Below are positions 34,583-43,316 of a stretch of 64,000 nucleotides of DNA, piece by piece. Location of the stretch: assembly GCF_049445995.1 (NCBI RefSeq), contig NZ_JBMSDZ010000001.1, positions 186,001 through 250,000 on the forward strand, given 5' to 3'. This stretch comes from Dyella_A sp049445995. GTDB taxonomy: Bacteria > Pseudomonadota > Gammaproteobacteria > Xanthomonadales > Rhodanobacteraceae. How positions within the stretch are numbered: position 1 is the first letter of the stretch; each line of letters begins with the position of its first letter. The notes beneath the pieces were generated by a model, which worked only from the letters and a program-made list of their open reading frames with translations, had not been told where the DNA came from and did no database searches. The translations under genes and the position numbers were made by a program.

Positions 34583-35890
34583 ATGGCCTCCGGTTTCGCT
34601 TCGCAGTTCCGTCGACGGGCGCTCGCCCTCGGCCTCATGATTTTCGCGGTGACGCCGGCCTTTGGCCACGTCGATCCCGCCGGCGCGCTCAAGGTATTCC
34701 AGGAAGCCAGGGCGATTTGCGCGCGTGACGCGGGGGCTTTGTGGGGCCGCGACCTGTGCGGCCCGATGCTGCTGGTCGACCCGGCCGATCGCAGTGCCAT
34801 CGCCAACCGGGCCGATGGCGACGGCGCGTTCAAGCCATCGGGGGGCGTGTTCACCGGTACGCTGCCGATGACGGTAATACTGGCGAACACCGCGATCGAG
34901 TGGTCCGGCATCCGCTGGAGCGAGATCCTGTGGCCGCTGCCCGATGACGCGGACCAGCGGCGCGTGATGCTCGCGCATGAGATGTTCCACCGCATCCAGC
35001 CGTCGCTGAAGATGGTTCTGCGGGAAGGCGACAACCGGCACCTGGACACCTTGCAGGGCCGCTACCTGATGCAGCTGGAATGGCGCGCGCTGGCCGCGGC
35101 CTTGCGCGCTCCGAGCGCGGCTGCGCGCAAGACCGCGGTCGGCGATGCCCTGCTGTTCCGTCGCGAGCGCTACCGCTTGTTCCCGACGGCCGCGATCAAC
35201 GAGAACGAGCTGGAGTCGAACGAAGGTATCGCCGAGTACACCGGCGTGCGACTCGGCCTGGCAACGCCGCAGGCGCGTATCCGCTATGCCCTGCATGACC
35301 TGACGGCCTTCGTGCAGGCGCCCACCTTCGTTCGCTCGTTCGCGTATGCCACCGGCCCGGCCTACGGGCTGCTGCTGGACCAGCTTGCCCCCGGTTGGCG
35401 CGACCAGCTCGGTGCCGGCCAGCGGCTGGACCGGTTGCTGGGTAACGCCGAGCACCTGCCGGCACCCGCGTTCGCCACGCTCGAGGCACGGGAGGCCATC
35501 TACGACGATGGAACACTGCACGCCCGCGAACTGAAGCGCGACGAAGCGCGCCGCGCCCACCTCGCCGAGCTGAAGGCGCGACTGGTCGACGGTCCGGTGC
35601 TGGTCCTGCCGCTTGATCGCAGCAGCTTCCAGTTCAATCCGCAGACCCTGGTGCCGCTGGGTGACTTCGGCACCGTCTACCCGACCCTGCGTCTGGACGA
35701 CGATTGGGGCGTGCTGGAGGTGGACGCCGATGCACGGGTCGATCAGCAGACGAAGATCGCCACGGTGTCAGCCGCAGGCATGGACGCGTCCGCGCTTCAC
35801 GGCCACGGCTGGAAACTCGTGCTGAAGCCGGGCTGGGCTGTTACCGCCGGAACGCGCAAGGGCGACTGGGTAGTGATTCGACAGCCGTAG
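34583..35890 (+). CDS. secreted zincin-like protein, candidate BlaI-controlled effector
   Basis: A 435-residue exported protein with a signal peptide (MASGFASQFRRRALALGLMIFAVTPAFG). It carries a gluzincin-type signature: HEMFH at residues 132-136 and NEGIAEY at 213-219 with the likely third ligand Glu218. The C-terminal 100 residues look like beta strands. AAGGA lies six bases before the ATG at 34583; an ATG at 34577 is too close to it. I do not recognise a named family. Two BlaI-type dyads overlap its promoter, so it is probably derepressed when the upstream sensor fires. The substrate is unknown. Confidence 0.75.
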   Translation: MASGFASQFRRRALALGLMIFAVTPAFGHVDPAGALKVFQEARAICARDAGALWGRDLCGPMLLVDPADRSAIANRADGDGAFKPSGGVFTGTLPMTVILANTAIEWSGIRWSEILWPLPDDADQRRVMLAHEMFHRIQPSLKMVLREGDNRHLDTLQGRYLMQLEWRALAAALRAPSAAARKTAVGDALLFRRERYRLFPTAAINENELESNEGIAEYTGVRLGLATPQARIRYALHDLTAFVQAPTFVRSFAYATGPAYGLLLDQLAPGWRDQLGAGQRLDRLLGNAEHLPAPAFATLEAREAIYDDGTLHARELKRDEARRAHLAELKARLVDGPVLVLPLDRSSFQFNPQTLVPLGDFGTVYPTLRLDDDWGVLEVDADARVDQQTKIATVSAAGMDASALHGHGWKLVLKPGWAVTAGTRKGDWVVIRQP

Positions 35891-35997
35891 CGAAGGGGTT
35901 GGCGCGTCACCCGGAGCCGGTCGCGATCCCGGCCGGCAGCCGGTCCAGGCAGCCGTTCTAGTGTTGCGACAATGAAATTCAGCAACATCCGGAGCCG

Positions 35998-36070
35998 TAG
36001 GAGCGCACCCTGTGCGCGAATGCTCTTCGTCACGTCGCCAAGAGCATTCGCGCACAGGGTGCGCTCCTAC
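35998..36070. repeat. GTAGGAGCGC palindromic repeat, near-perfect copy
   Basis: GTAGGAGCGCACCCTGTGCG and its extension GAATGCTCTT pair with the reverse complement about 13 bases later, giving a stem of about 30 bp. It lies between the zincin gene and the convergent mgtE. Confidence 0.9.
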
Positions 36071-36097
36071 ATGTTTCGATAGTTCAGTGTCGCCACA

Positions 36098-37552
36098 CTA
36101 GAGCAGGAAGATCGTCGCCAGACCGAGAAAGATGAAGAAGCCGCCGCTGTCGGTCATCGCGGTGATCAGCACGCTGGAACCGAGTGCCGGGTCGCGCCCG
36201 AACCGGGTCATCAGCATCGGGATGGCCACGCCGGCGAACGCGGCCAGCAGCAGGTTGAGCGTCATCGCCGCGGTCATCACCAGGCCGAGCGCGATATTGT
36301 CGTACAACGCATACGCCACCACGCCGATCACGCCGCCCCAGAGCAGGCCGTTGACCAGCGACACCGCCAGCTCCTTGCGCCACAGCCGGCGCACGCTGTC
36401 AGCATTGATCTGGTTGAGCGCCATGGCACGCACGATCATCGTGATGGTCTGGTTGCCGGAGTTGCCGCCGATGCCGGCGACGATCGGCATCAGCGTGGCC
36501 AGCGCCACCAGCCGCTGGATCGAGCCCTCGAACAGGCCGATCACCCGCGAGGCGATGAACGCGGTGACCAGGTTGACCGCCAGCCACGACCAGCGGTTGC
36601 GCAGGCTGGCCCACACCGAGGCGAAGATGTCCTCCTCCTCGCGCAGGCCGCCGCGGCTGAGCACCTCGCTCTCGCCCTCCTCGCGGATCACGTCGACCAT
36701 CGCGTCCACGGTGAGCCGGCCGATCAGGTGCCCGCCCTCGTCCACCACCGGCGCGGACACCAGGTCGTAGCGCTCGAAGGCCTGGGCCACGTCGTAGGCG
36801 TCGTCGTGCGGGTGGAAGGTGTTGACGTCCGGCGCCATCACCTCGCCGACCATGCGGTCGGGTGGGTTGACCAGCAGCCGGTGCAGCGGCAGCACGCCGG
36901 TAAGCAGGTTGTCCTGGTTCACCACGAACAGCTTGTCGGTCTGCGCGGGCAGCTCGTCGAACCGGCGCAGGTAGCGCAGCACGGTCTCCAGGCTCACATC
37001 CTCGCGGATGGTCACCATCTCGAAGTCCATCAGCGCGCCGACCTGGTCGTCCTCGTAGGACAGTGCCGACTGCACCCGCTCGCGCTGCTGCGCGTCGAGG
37101 CTGGCCATCAGCTCGGGCAGCACCTCGGTGGGCAGGTCTTCGACCAGGTCGGCCAGCTCGTCCGCGTCCAGCGGTCCGACCGCCGCCATGATCTCGCCCT
37201 GGTCCATGTCGGCAATCAGTGATTCGCGCACCGCGTCGGACACTTCCAGCAGGATCTCGCCGTCGCGGTCGGCGCGTACGCGCTGCCATACCGCCAGGCG
37301 GTCGGCCAGCGGCAGCGACTCGAGGATGAAGGCGATGTCGGCCGGATGCAGCGGGTCGAGCTGCTGCTGCAGCACGTCGGCGCTGTCGCGCAGGGCTTCG
37401 GCGATCGGCGCGCGATCGACCGGGCTGGCGCCGGCGTCGCGCAGTTCGTCCAGTTCGTCGCGCATGCGCGACTGCTGCCGCAGCAGTTCGACGATGGCTT
37501 CCAGTTGCTCCTGCAGCCGGTTGCCGGAACCGCGGGCCTCGACCTCGCTCAC
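36098..37552 (-). CDS. mgtE: magnesium transporter MgtE
   Basis: A 484-residue magnesium channel: cytoplasmic N domain (about residues 55-165), a paired CBS domain with GEVMAPDVNTFHP, and five C-terminal helices starting near residue 325 (VNLVTAFIASRVIGL). The pore signature NSGNQTITMIVRAMAL is present. Ligand Asp residues occur in the linker and pore as in the family. It starts at a GTG overlapping the ispF stop (GTGA). A longer in-frame ORF upstream is antisense or shadow of ispF and was not used. Binding of magnesium to the N and CBS domains closes the channel in homologues. Confidence 0.93.
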   Translation of the reverse strand: MSEVEARGSGNRLQEQLEAIVELLRQQSRMRDELDELRDAGASPVDRAPIAEALRDSADVLQQQLDPLHPADIAFILESLPLADRLAVWQRVRADRDGEILLEVSDAVRESLIADMDQGEIMAAVGPLDADELADLVEDLPTEVLPELMASLDAQQRERVQSALSYEDDQVGALMDFEMVTIREDVSLETVLRYLRRFDELPAQTDKLFVVNQDNLLTGVLPLHRLLVNPPDRMVGEVMAPDVNTFHPHDDAYDVAQAFERYDLVSAPVVDEGGHLIGRLTVDAMVDVIREEGESEVLSRGGLREEEDIFASVWASLRNRWSWLAVNLVTAFIASRVIGLFEGSIQRLVALATLMPIVAGIGGNSGNQTITMIVRAMALNQINADSVRRLWRKELAVSLVNGLLWGGVIGVVAYALYDNIALGLVMTAAMTLNLLLAAFAGVAIPMLMTRFGRDPALGSSVLITAMTDSGGFFIFLGLATIFLL

Positions 37553-38022
37553 GCGCGCTCCAGCAGCACGCAGGCCTGCGCCGCGATGCCTTCGCCGCGC
37601 CCGGTGAAGCCGAGTTTCTCGGTGGTGGTGGCCTTGATGCTGATCTGTGCGAGCTCGCAGCCCAGGTCCGTCGCCAGGTTCTGGCGCATCGCAGACGCAT
37701 GCGGGCCGACCTTGGGCGCCTCGCCGATCACCGTCACATCCGCATTGCCCAGGCGATAGCCCTGCTGCACCATCAGCGCCGCGGCGTGGCGCAGGAACCG
37801 GCGGCTGTCGGCGCCGCGCCAGCGCGGGTCCGACGGCGGAAAGTGCTGGCCGATGTCGCCCAGCGCCAGCGCGCCGAAGATCGCATCGCACAGCGCGTGG
37901 ATCACCACGTCGCCGTCGGAGTGGGCAAGCAGCCCGCGCCCGTGCGGCACGCGCACGCCACCGAGCGTGACGAAGTCGCCGTCACCGAAGGCATGCACGT
38001 CGAAACCCTGACCGATCCTCAC
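37549..38022 (-). CDS. ispF: 2-C-methyl-D-erythritol 2,4-cyclodiphosphate synthase
   Basis: Fifth enzyme of the MEP isoprenoid pathway, 157 residues. It starts at the GTG at 38022 (the family N-terminus RIGQGFDVHAFG follows at once; GGGGAAAA lies upstream). Zinc ligands are in GFDVHAF and the LLAHSDGDVVIHALCDA segment, with IGQHFPPSDPRW and ATTTEKLGFTGRGEGIAAQA. It ends four bases into mgtE. The Gly-rich fold and normal length leave little doubt. Confidence 0.95.
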   Translation of the reverse strand: MRIGQGFDVHAFGDGDFVTLGGVRVPHGRGLLAHSDGDVVIHALCDAIFGALALGDIGQHFPPSDPRWRGADSRRFLRHAAALMVQQGYRLGNADVTVIGEAPKVGPHASAMRQNLATDLGCELAQISIKATTTEKLGFTGRGEGIAAQACVLLERA

Positions 38023-38050
38023 CGTTTTCCCCACCCTTTTCCCCACCCTT

Positions 38051-38749
38051 TCATGGCGCCGTCCGCGCCAGCAGAAACTCCGCCAGCGCGAAGTCCGCCG
38101 CCGTGGTGACCTTGATGTTGTCCTCCGCACCCTCGACCAGCAATGGTGCATGGCCGGCCAGCTCCATCGCCATCGCCTCGTCGCTTACCCTCACGCGGTC
38201 GCGGGCAGCCTGGCGCAGTGCCGCCGACAATGCACCACGGCGGAACATCTGCGGCGTGAAGGCGCGCCAGCGCAGCTCGCGCGGTTCGGTAAGCTCGCTG
38301 CGTCCGGCCGCATCGGCGCGCTTGAGCGTGTCACGCAGCGGCGCGCCGAGCAGGCCGCCATCCGCACCGCCGGCGCGATCGAGCAGGCGGGTGATGTCGT
38401 CCAGCCGCACGCAGGGTCTGGCCGCGTCGTGCACCAGCACGAACTCGTCGGGCGCCACCGTGTCCGGCAACGCGTCCAGCCCGGCCAGCACGGAATCGCA
38501 GCGCTCCGCGCCGCCGACGGTGGTGCGCACCGGCTTGCCGTGCAGCGCCGACACCCCGCTCCACAGCGCGTCGCCGGCGGACAGCACCACCATCAATCCG
38601 GCGATGTGCGGATGCCGGGCCAGCCGGTCGAGCGTGTGCTCGATCAGCGGCCGTCCGGCCAGCGTCAGGTACTGCTTGGGCCGATCGCCGCCGACGCGCG
38701 TGCCGCGCCCGGCCGCGGGAACCACGCACCACAGCGGCGCCCGGCTCAT
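38051..38749 (-). CDS. ispD: 2-C-methyl-D-erythritol 4-phosphate cytidylyltransferase
   Basis: Third MEP pathway enzyme, 232 residues, transferring CMP to MEP. The nucleotide-binding loop VVPAAGRGTRVGGDRPKQYL is at residues 9-28, and VLVHDAARPCV, RWRAFTPQMFRRG and VSDEAMAMELAGH complete the active site. It overlaps the ftsB stop by four bases at its start and precedes ispF by 28 bases, which contain two copies of CACCCTTTTCCC-like sequence on the plus strand. Confidence 0.95.
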   Translation of the reverse strand: MSRAPLWCVVPAAGRGTRVGGDRPKQYLTLAGRPLIEHTLDRLARHPHIAGLMVVLSAGDALWSGVSALHGKPVRTTVGGAERCDSVLAGLDALPDTVAPDEFVLVHDAARPCVRLDDITRLLDRAGGADGGLLGAPLRDTLKRADAAGRSELTEPRELRWRAFTPQMFRRGALSAALRQAARDRVRVSDEAMAMELAGHAPLLVEGAEDNIKVTTAADFALAEFLLARTAP

Positions 38750-39078
38750 GGCTGCGCGGCGTCGGGAGCGGTGGCCGGCGCGGCCGGCGCCGTCGCGGCG
38801 CCGGGCTTCTCGACCACCTGGTAGAAGGTCTCGCCCGGCTTGATCAGGCCGAGCTCGGCACGCGCGCGCGCTTCCACTGCCTGTTCGCCGCTCTTGAGGT
38901 CGGACACATCGGCGGCCAGCGCCTGGTTGCGCTGCTGCAGGCGCTGGTTCTCGTCCGCCTGCTTTTTCACCGCGGCGCGCAGGGCGTCGACTTCGCGCAT
39001 GCCGCCCGTGTCACTCCACAGCTTGACCTGCAGGGCGATCAGCAGTGCCAGCAGGATCAGCGCGACCCAGCGCAGCAT
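38746..39078 (-). CDS. ftsB: cell division protein FtsB
   Basis: A 110-residue bitopic divisome protein. A single N-terminal helix (about residues 3-21) is followed by a leucine-zipper coiled coil (residues 28-64) and the conserved ARAELGLIKPGETFYQVVE, then an Ala/Pro-rich tail. FtsB bridges FtsQ and FtsL. It sits between eno and ispD, its standard gammaproteobacterial position. The start is the ATG at 39078. Confidence 0.93.
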   Translation of the reverse strand: MLRWVALILLALLIALQVKLWSDTGGMREVDALRAAVKKQADENQRLQQRNQALAADVSDLKSGEQAVEARARAELGLIKPGETFYQVVEKPGAATAPAAPATAPDAAQP

Positions 39079-39095
39079 GGCGGCCGCGTTCCCCT

Positions 39096-40409
39096 TCAGC
39101 CAGGCAGGCGCGCGAGGTTGGGGAACGCGTCGCGCCCGGCGTAGCGCGCCTCGGCACCCCGTTGTTCCTCGATGCGCAGCAGCTGGTTGTACTTGGCCAC
39201 ACGGTCGCTGCGGCACAGCGAGCCGGTCTTGATCTGGGTGGCCGTGGTGGCCACCGCGATGTCGGCGATGGTGGTGTCCTCGGTCTCGCCCGAGCGATGC
39301 GAGATCACCGCCGAGTACTTCGCCGCGTCGGCCATGGCGATCGCTTCGAGCGTTTCGGACAGCGTGCCGATCTGGTTCACCTTGATCAGGATCGAGTTGG
39401 CGATCTTCTTCTCGATGCCTTCGCGGAAGATGCTCGGGTTGGTCACGAACAGGTCGTCGCCGACCACCTGCACGCGGTCGCCGATGGCGTCGGTGAGCAG
39501 CTTCCATCCGGCCCAGTCGCCCTCGGCCATGCCGTCCTCGATGGTGACGATGGGGTACTGCTTCGCCCAGCCGGCCAGCAGGTCGACGAACTGCTCGGAG
39601 GTGTACTGCTTCCCTTCGCCGGCGAGGTCGTACTTGCCGTCCTTGTAGAACTCCGAGCTGGCGGCATCGAGGCCCAGCAGGATCTCGCCGCCGACCTGGT
39701 AGCCGGTCCTGCTGATCGCCTCGAGGATGGTGTCCAGCGCCTCGATGTTGGAGCGCAGGTTCGGCGCAAAGCCGCCCTCGTCGCCCACCGAGGTGCTCAG
39801 GCCGCGCCCCTTGAGCACGCTCTTCAGCGCGTGGAAGATTTCCGCGCCCGCGCGCAGCGCCTCGGCGAAGGTCGGCATGCCCACCGGCAGCACCATGAAC
39901 TCCTGCACGTCGATGTTGTTGTCCGCGTGCTCGCCGCCGTTGATGATGTTCATCATCGGCACCGGCAGCATGCCGGGCCTGCCGGTGGTGCCGTTGATTT
40001 CCGCCAGGTAGCGCCACAGCGGCAGCTGGCGCTGCGCGGCGACGGCGTGCGCGGCGGCCATGGACACGCCCAGCAGCGCGTTGGCGCCGAGCTTGCCCTT
40101 GTTCGGCGTGCCATCGAGGTTGACCAGCTTGGCGTCGAGTCCGCCCTGGTTGGCCGCGTCGAAACCCTTCAGCGCGCTGGCGATGGCGCCGTTGACGTGG
40201 CCGACGGCAGTCTTCACGCCCTTGCCGCCATAGCGCGATTTGTCGCCGTCGCGCAGCTCCACCGCCTCGCGGGTACCGGTCGACGCACCGCTCGGCACCG
40301 CCGCGCGACCAAAGCCGCCGCCGGCCAGGGTGACTTCGGCTTCCAGCGTGGGATTGCCGCGGGAGTCGAGGATTTCGCGTGCATGGATGCGGGTGATCTC
40401 GGTAGTCAT
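39096..40409 (-). CDS. eno: enolase
   Basis: A 437-residue glycolytic enolase interconverting 2-phosphoglycerate and PEP; also part of the RNA degradosome in many bacteria. Motifs include ARQILDSRGNP-type start (AREILDSRGNPTLEAEV), GASTGTREAVELRD, GDEGGFAPNL, the catalytic EDGMAEGDW region and SHRSGETEDTTIADIAVA. It is 17 bases ahead of ftsB and downstream of kdsA, with a palindromic repeat in between. Confidence 0.97.
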   Translation of the reverse strand: MTTEITRIHAREILDSRGNPTLEAEVTLAGGGFGRAAVPSGASTGTREAVELRDGDKSRYGGKGVKTAVGHVNGAIASALKGFDAANQGGLDAKLVNLDGTPNKGKLGANALLGVSMAAAHAVAAQRQLPLWRYLAEINGTTGRPGMLPVPMMNIINGGEHADNNIDVQEFMVLPVGMPTFAEALRAGAEIFHALKSVLKGRGLSTSVGDEGGFAPNLRSNIEALDTILEAISRTGYQVGGEILLGLDAASSEFYKDGKYDLAGEGKQYTSEQFVDLLAGWAKQYPIVTIEDGMAEGDWAGWKLLTDAIGDRVQVVGDDLFVTNPSIFREGIEKKIANSILIKVNQIGTLSETLEAIAMADAAKYSAVISHRSGETEDTTIADIAVATTATQIKTGSLCRSDRVAKYNQLLRIEEQRGAEARYAGRDAFPNLARLPG

Positions 40410-40460
40410 GTCAGTCCAGTGCGTGGGTAGTGTTCAATGAATTCGTGCTGCCGGTTCGCC

Positions 40461-40531
40461 GCAGGAGCGCACCCTGTGCGCGATGCTCTTGCATGCATTG
40501 GGCGAAAGGCAATCGCGCACAGGGTGCGCTC

Positions 40532-40535
<4 letters not shown>
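40461..40535. repeat. GTAGGAGCGC palindromic repeat supplying the kdsA stop
   Basis: Left arm GCAGGAGCGCACCCTGTGCG, right arm ending GGTGCGCTCCTAC. The terminal CTA (40532-40534) is the reverse complement of the TAG stop codon of kdsA. Confidence 0.85.
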
Positions 40536-41365
<830 letters not shown>

Positions 41366-41382
41366 GATGGCTTGCCCTCTCG

Positions 41383-41472
41383 GTAGGAGCGCACCCTGTG
41401 CGCGAATTGCTCCTGGCCAGAGATTGCGAAGGTCTTCCGCGAGGCCCGTTCGCGCACAGGGTGCGCTCCTAC
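41383..41472. repeat. GTAGGAGCGC palindromic repeat between pyrG and kdsA
   Basis: Left arm GTAGGAGCGCACCCTGTGCG, right arm ending CAGGGTGCGCTCCTAC, with a diverged 50-base centre. Confidence 0.88.
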
Positions 41473-41501
41473 CGGGATGGGATGGCCTGCGAGCACCGGG
41501 T

Positions 41502-43175
41502 TCATGCCGACACCTGCGCATCCGCCAGGCGCTCGCCGTCGCGCACCACCTTGTACTCGCGCGCCGCATGCACGAAGCCGATGAACAGCGGATGGCCGTC
41601 GCGCGGCGTGGAGGTGAACTCCGGATGCGCCTGGCAGCCCAGGAACCACGGATGCTTCTGCGCCGGCAGCTCGACGATCTCCACCAGCAGGTCGTCCATC
41701 GACTTGCCCGAGATCACCAGCCCGAGGTCCTCGAACGACTGGCGGTAGCGGTTGTTGAACTCGTAGCGGTGGCGATGACGCTCGCGCACCACGTCCTGAC
41801 CGTACATCTCGCGCGCCAGCGTGCCGGCCTTGAGGCGGCATTCCTGCGCGCCCAGGCGCATGGTGCCGCCCAGGTCCGAGCGTTCGCTGCGCTGCTCGAC
41901 TTCGCCGGTGGCAGTCGTCCATTCGGTGATCAGCGCGATCACCGGGTTGGCGGTGTGGCGGTCGTTCTCGCTGGAGTCGGCGTCGGCGAGGCCGGCCACG
42001 TGGCGGGCAAAATCCACCACCGCCGCATGCATGCCGTAGCAGATGCCGAAATACGGCACGCCGTGCTCGCGGGCGTACTTCGCCGCCAGCACCTTGCCCT
42101 CGAAGCCGCGCTTGCCGAAGCCGCCGGGCACCAGGATGCCATCCGCGTGGCCGAGCACCTTGGCGGCGCCTTCGGCCTCGATCTGCTCGGAGTCGATCCA
42201 CTCCAGGTTCACCCGCGTCTGCTGCTTGATGCCGCCGTGGCGCAGCGCCTCGCCCAGCGACTTGTAGGCGTCCTTGTGCTCGACGTACTTGCCGCAGATG
42301 GCGACGGTGATCTCGTCCTTCGGATGCACCACGGCATCCACCGTGCGCTGCCAGCCGCCGAGATCGGCCGGCTTGGCGTCCAGGCCGAGCTTCTTCACCA
42401 CGATGTCGTCCAGGCCCTGGCTGTGCAGCCACAGCGGGGTCTTGTAGATCACGTCCACGTCCACCGCGCTGATCACGGCGTTCTCGGACACGTTGGTGAA
42501 CAGGGCGATCTTGCGGCGCTCACCATCCGGCAGCGGCTCCTCGCAGCGGCACAGCAGGATGTCGGGCTGGATGCCGATGGAACGCAATTCCTTCACCGAG
42601 TGCTGGGTCGGCTTGGTCTTGATCTCGCCGGCGGCCTTGATGAAGGGCACCAGGGTGAGATGCATGAACAGGCACTTCTCCGGACCGTGCTCGATGCGCA
42701 GCTGGCGGATCGCCTCCAGGAACGGCAGCGACTCGATATCGCCCACGGTGCCGCCGATCTCCACCAGCGCCACGTCGAAGCCGCGGGTGGCCTCGTGGAT
42801 GCAGTGCTTGATCTCGTCGGTGATGTGCGGGATCACCTGCACGGTGGCGCCGAGATAGTCGCCGCGGCGCTCCTTGCGGATCACGCTCTCGTAGATCTTG
42901 CCGGTGGTGATCGAGTTCTTGCCGGTCAGGCGGGTGTGGACGAACCGCTCGTAGTGGCCGAGGTCGAGGTCGGTCTCGGCACCGTCGTCGGTGACGTAGA
43001 CCTCGCCGTGCTGGAAGGGACTCATGGTGCCCGGATCCACATTGATATAGGGATCGAGCTTCATCATGGTGACGGAGAGACCACGCGCTTCCAGGATGGA
43101 AGCCAGCGACGCCGCGGCGATGCCCTTGCCAAGCGAGGACACCACACCGCCGGTGACGAAAATCAGGGGGGTCAT
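41502..43175 (-). CDS. pyrG: CTP synthase
   Basis: A 557-residue amidotransferase making CTP from UTP, ATP and glutamine. The N-terminal synthetase domain begins MTPLIFVTGGVVSSLGKGIAAAS, with MMKLDPYINVDPGTM. The C-terminal class I glutaminase has the nucleophile Cys in PYFGICYGMHAAVVD and the HPE triad in QAHPEFTS. It heads the block pyrG-kdsA-eno-ftsB-ispD-ispF on the minus strand. Confidence 0.97.
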   Translation of the reverse strand: MTPLIFVTGGVVSSLGKGIAAASLASILEARGLSVTMMKLDPYINVDPGTMSPFQHGEVYVTDDGAETDLDLGHYERFVHTRLTGKNSITTGKIYESVIRKERRGDYLGATVQVIPHITDEIKHCIHEATRGFDVALVEIGGTVGDIESLPFLEAIRQLRIEHGPEKCLFMHLTLVPFIKAAGEIKTKPTQHSVKELRSIGIQPDILLCRCEEPLPDGERRKIALFTNVSENAVISAVDVDVIYKTPLWLHSQGLDDIVVKKLGLDAKPADLGGWQRTVDAVVHPKDEITVAICGKYVEHKDAYKSLGEALRHGGIKQQTRVNLEWIDSEQIEAEGAAKVLGHADGILVPGGFGKRGFEGKVLAAKYAREHGVPYFGICYGMHAAVVDFARHVAGLADADSSENDRHTANPVIALITEWTTATGEVEQRSERSDLGGTMRLGAQECRLKAGTLAREMYGQDVVRERHRHRYEFNNRYRQSFEDLGLVISGKSMDDLLVEIVELPAQKHPWFLGCQAHPEFTSTPRDGHPLFIGFVHAAREYKVVRDGERLADAQVSA

Positions 43176-43316
43176 GGGATGCAGCCGTGCTGGAAATTAG
43201 GCATTTTAGCGGCAGACGGGCCCGATCGCGAGACGTCAGGGGCAAATTCCCCGAAAGCGGTTCATGTCCGACGCGATCGGCAGCGTTCCGGTGGGGCGCG
43301 CTGATAGCATGAAGGG

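Noticed and set aside
38023..38050. Short CACCCTTTTCCC direct repeat between ispD and ispF
   Set aside because: Two imperfect copies only; probably slippage beside a ribosome-binding site, not a regulatory repeat.
41502..43304. Long plus-strand frame opposite pyrG (and similar ones opposite ppsA, htpG, hisD and parE)
   Set aside because: His/Leu/Gly-rich composition typical of antisense shadows in GC-rich genes; the opposite strand holds clear families.
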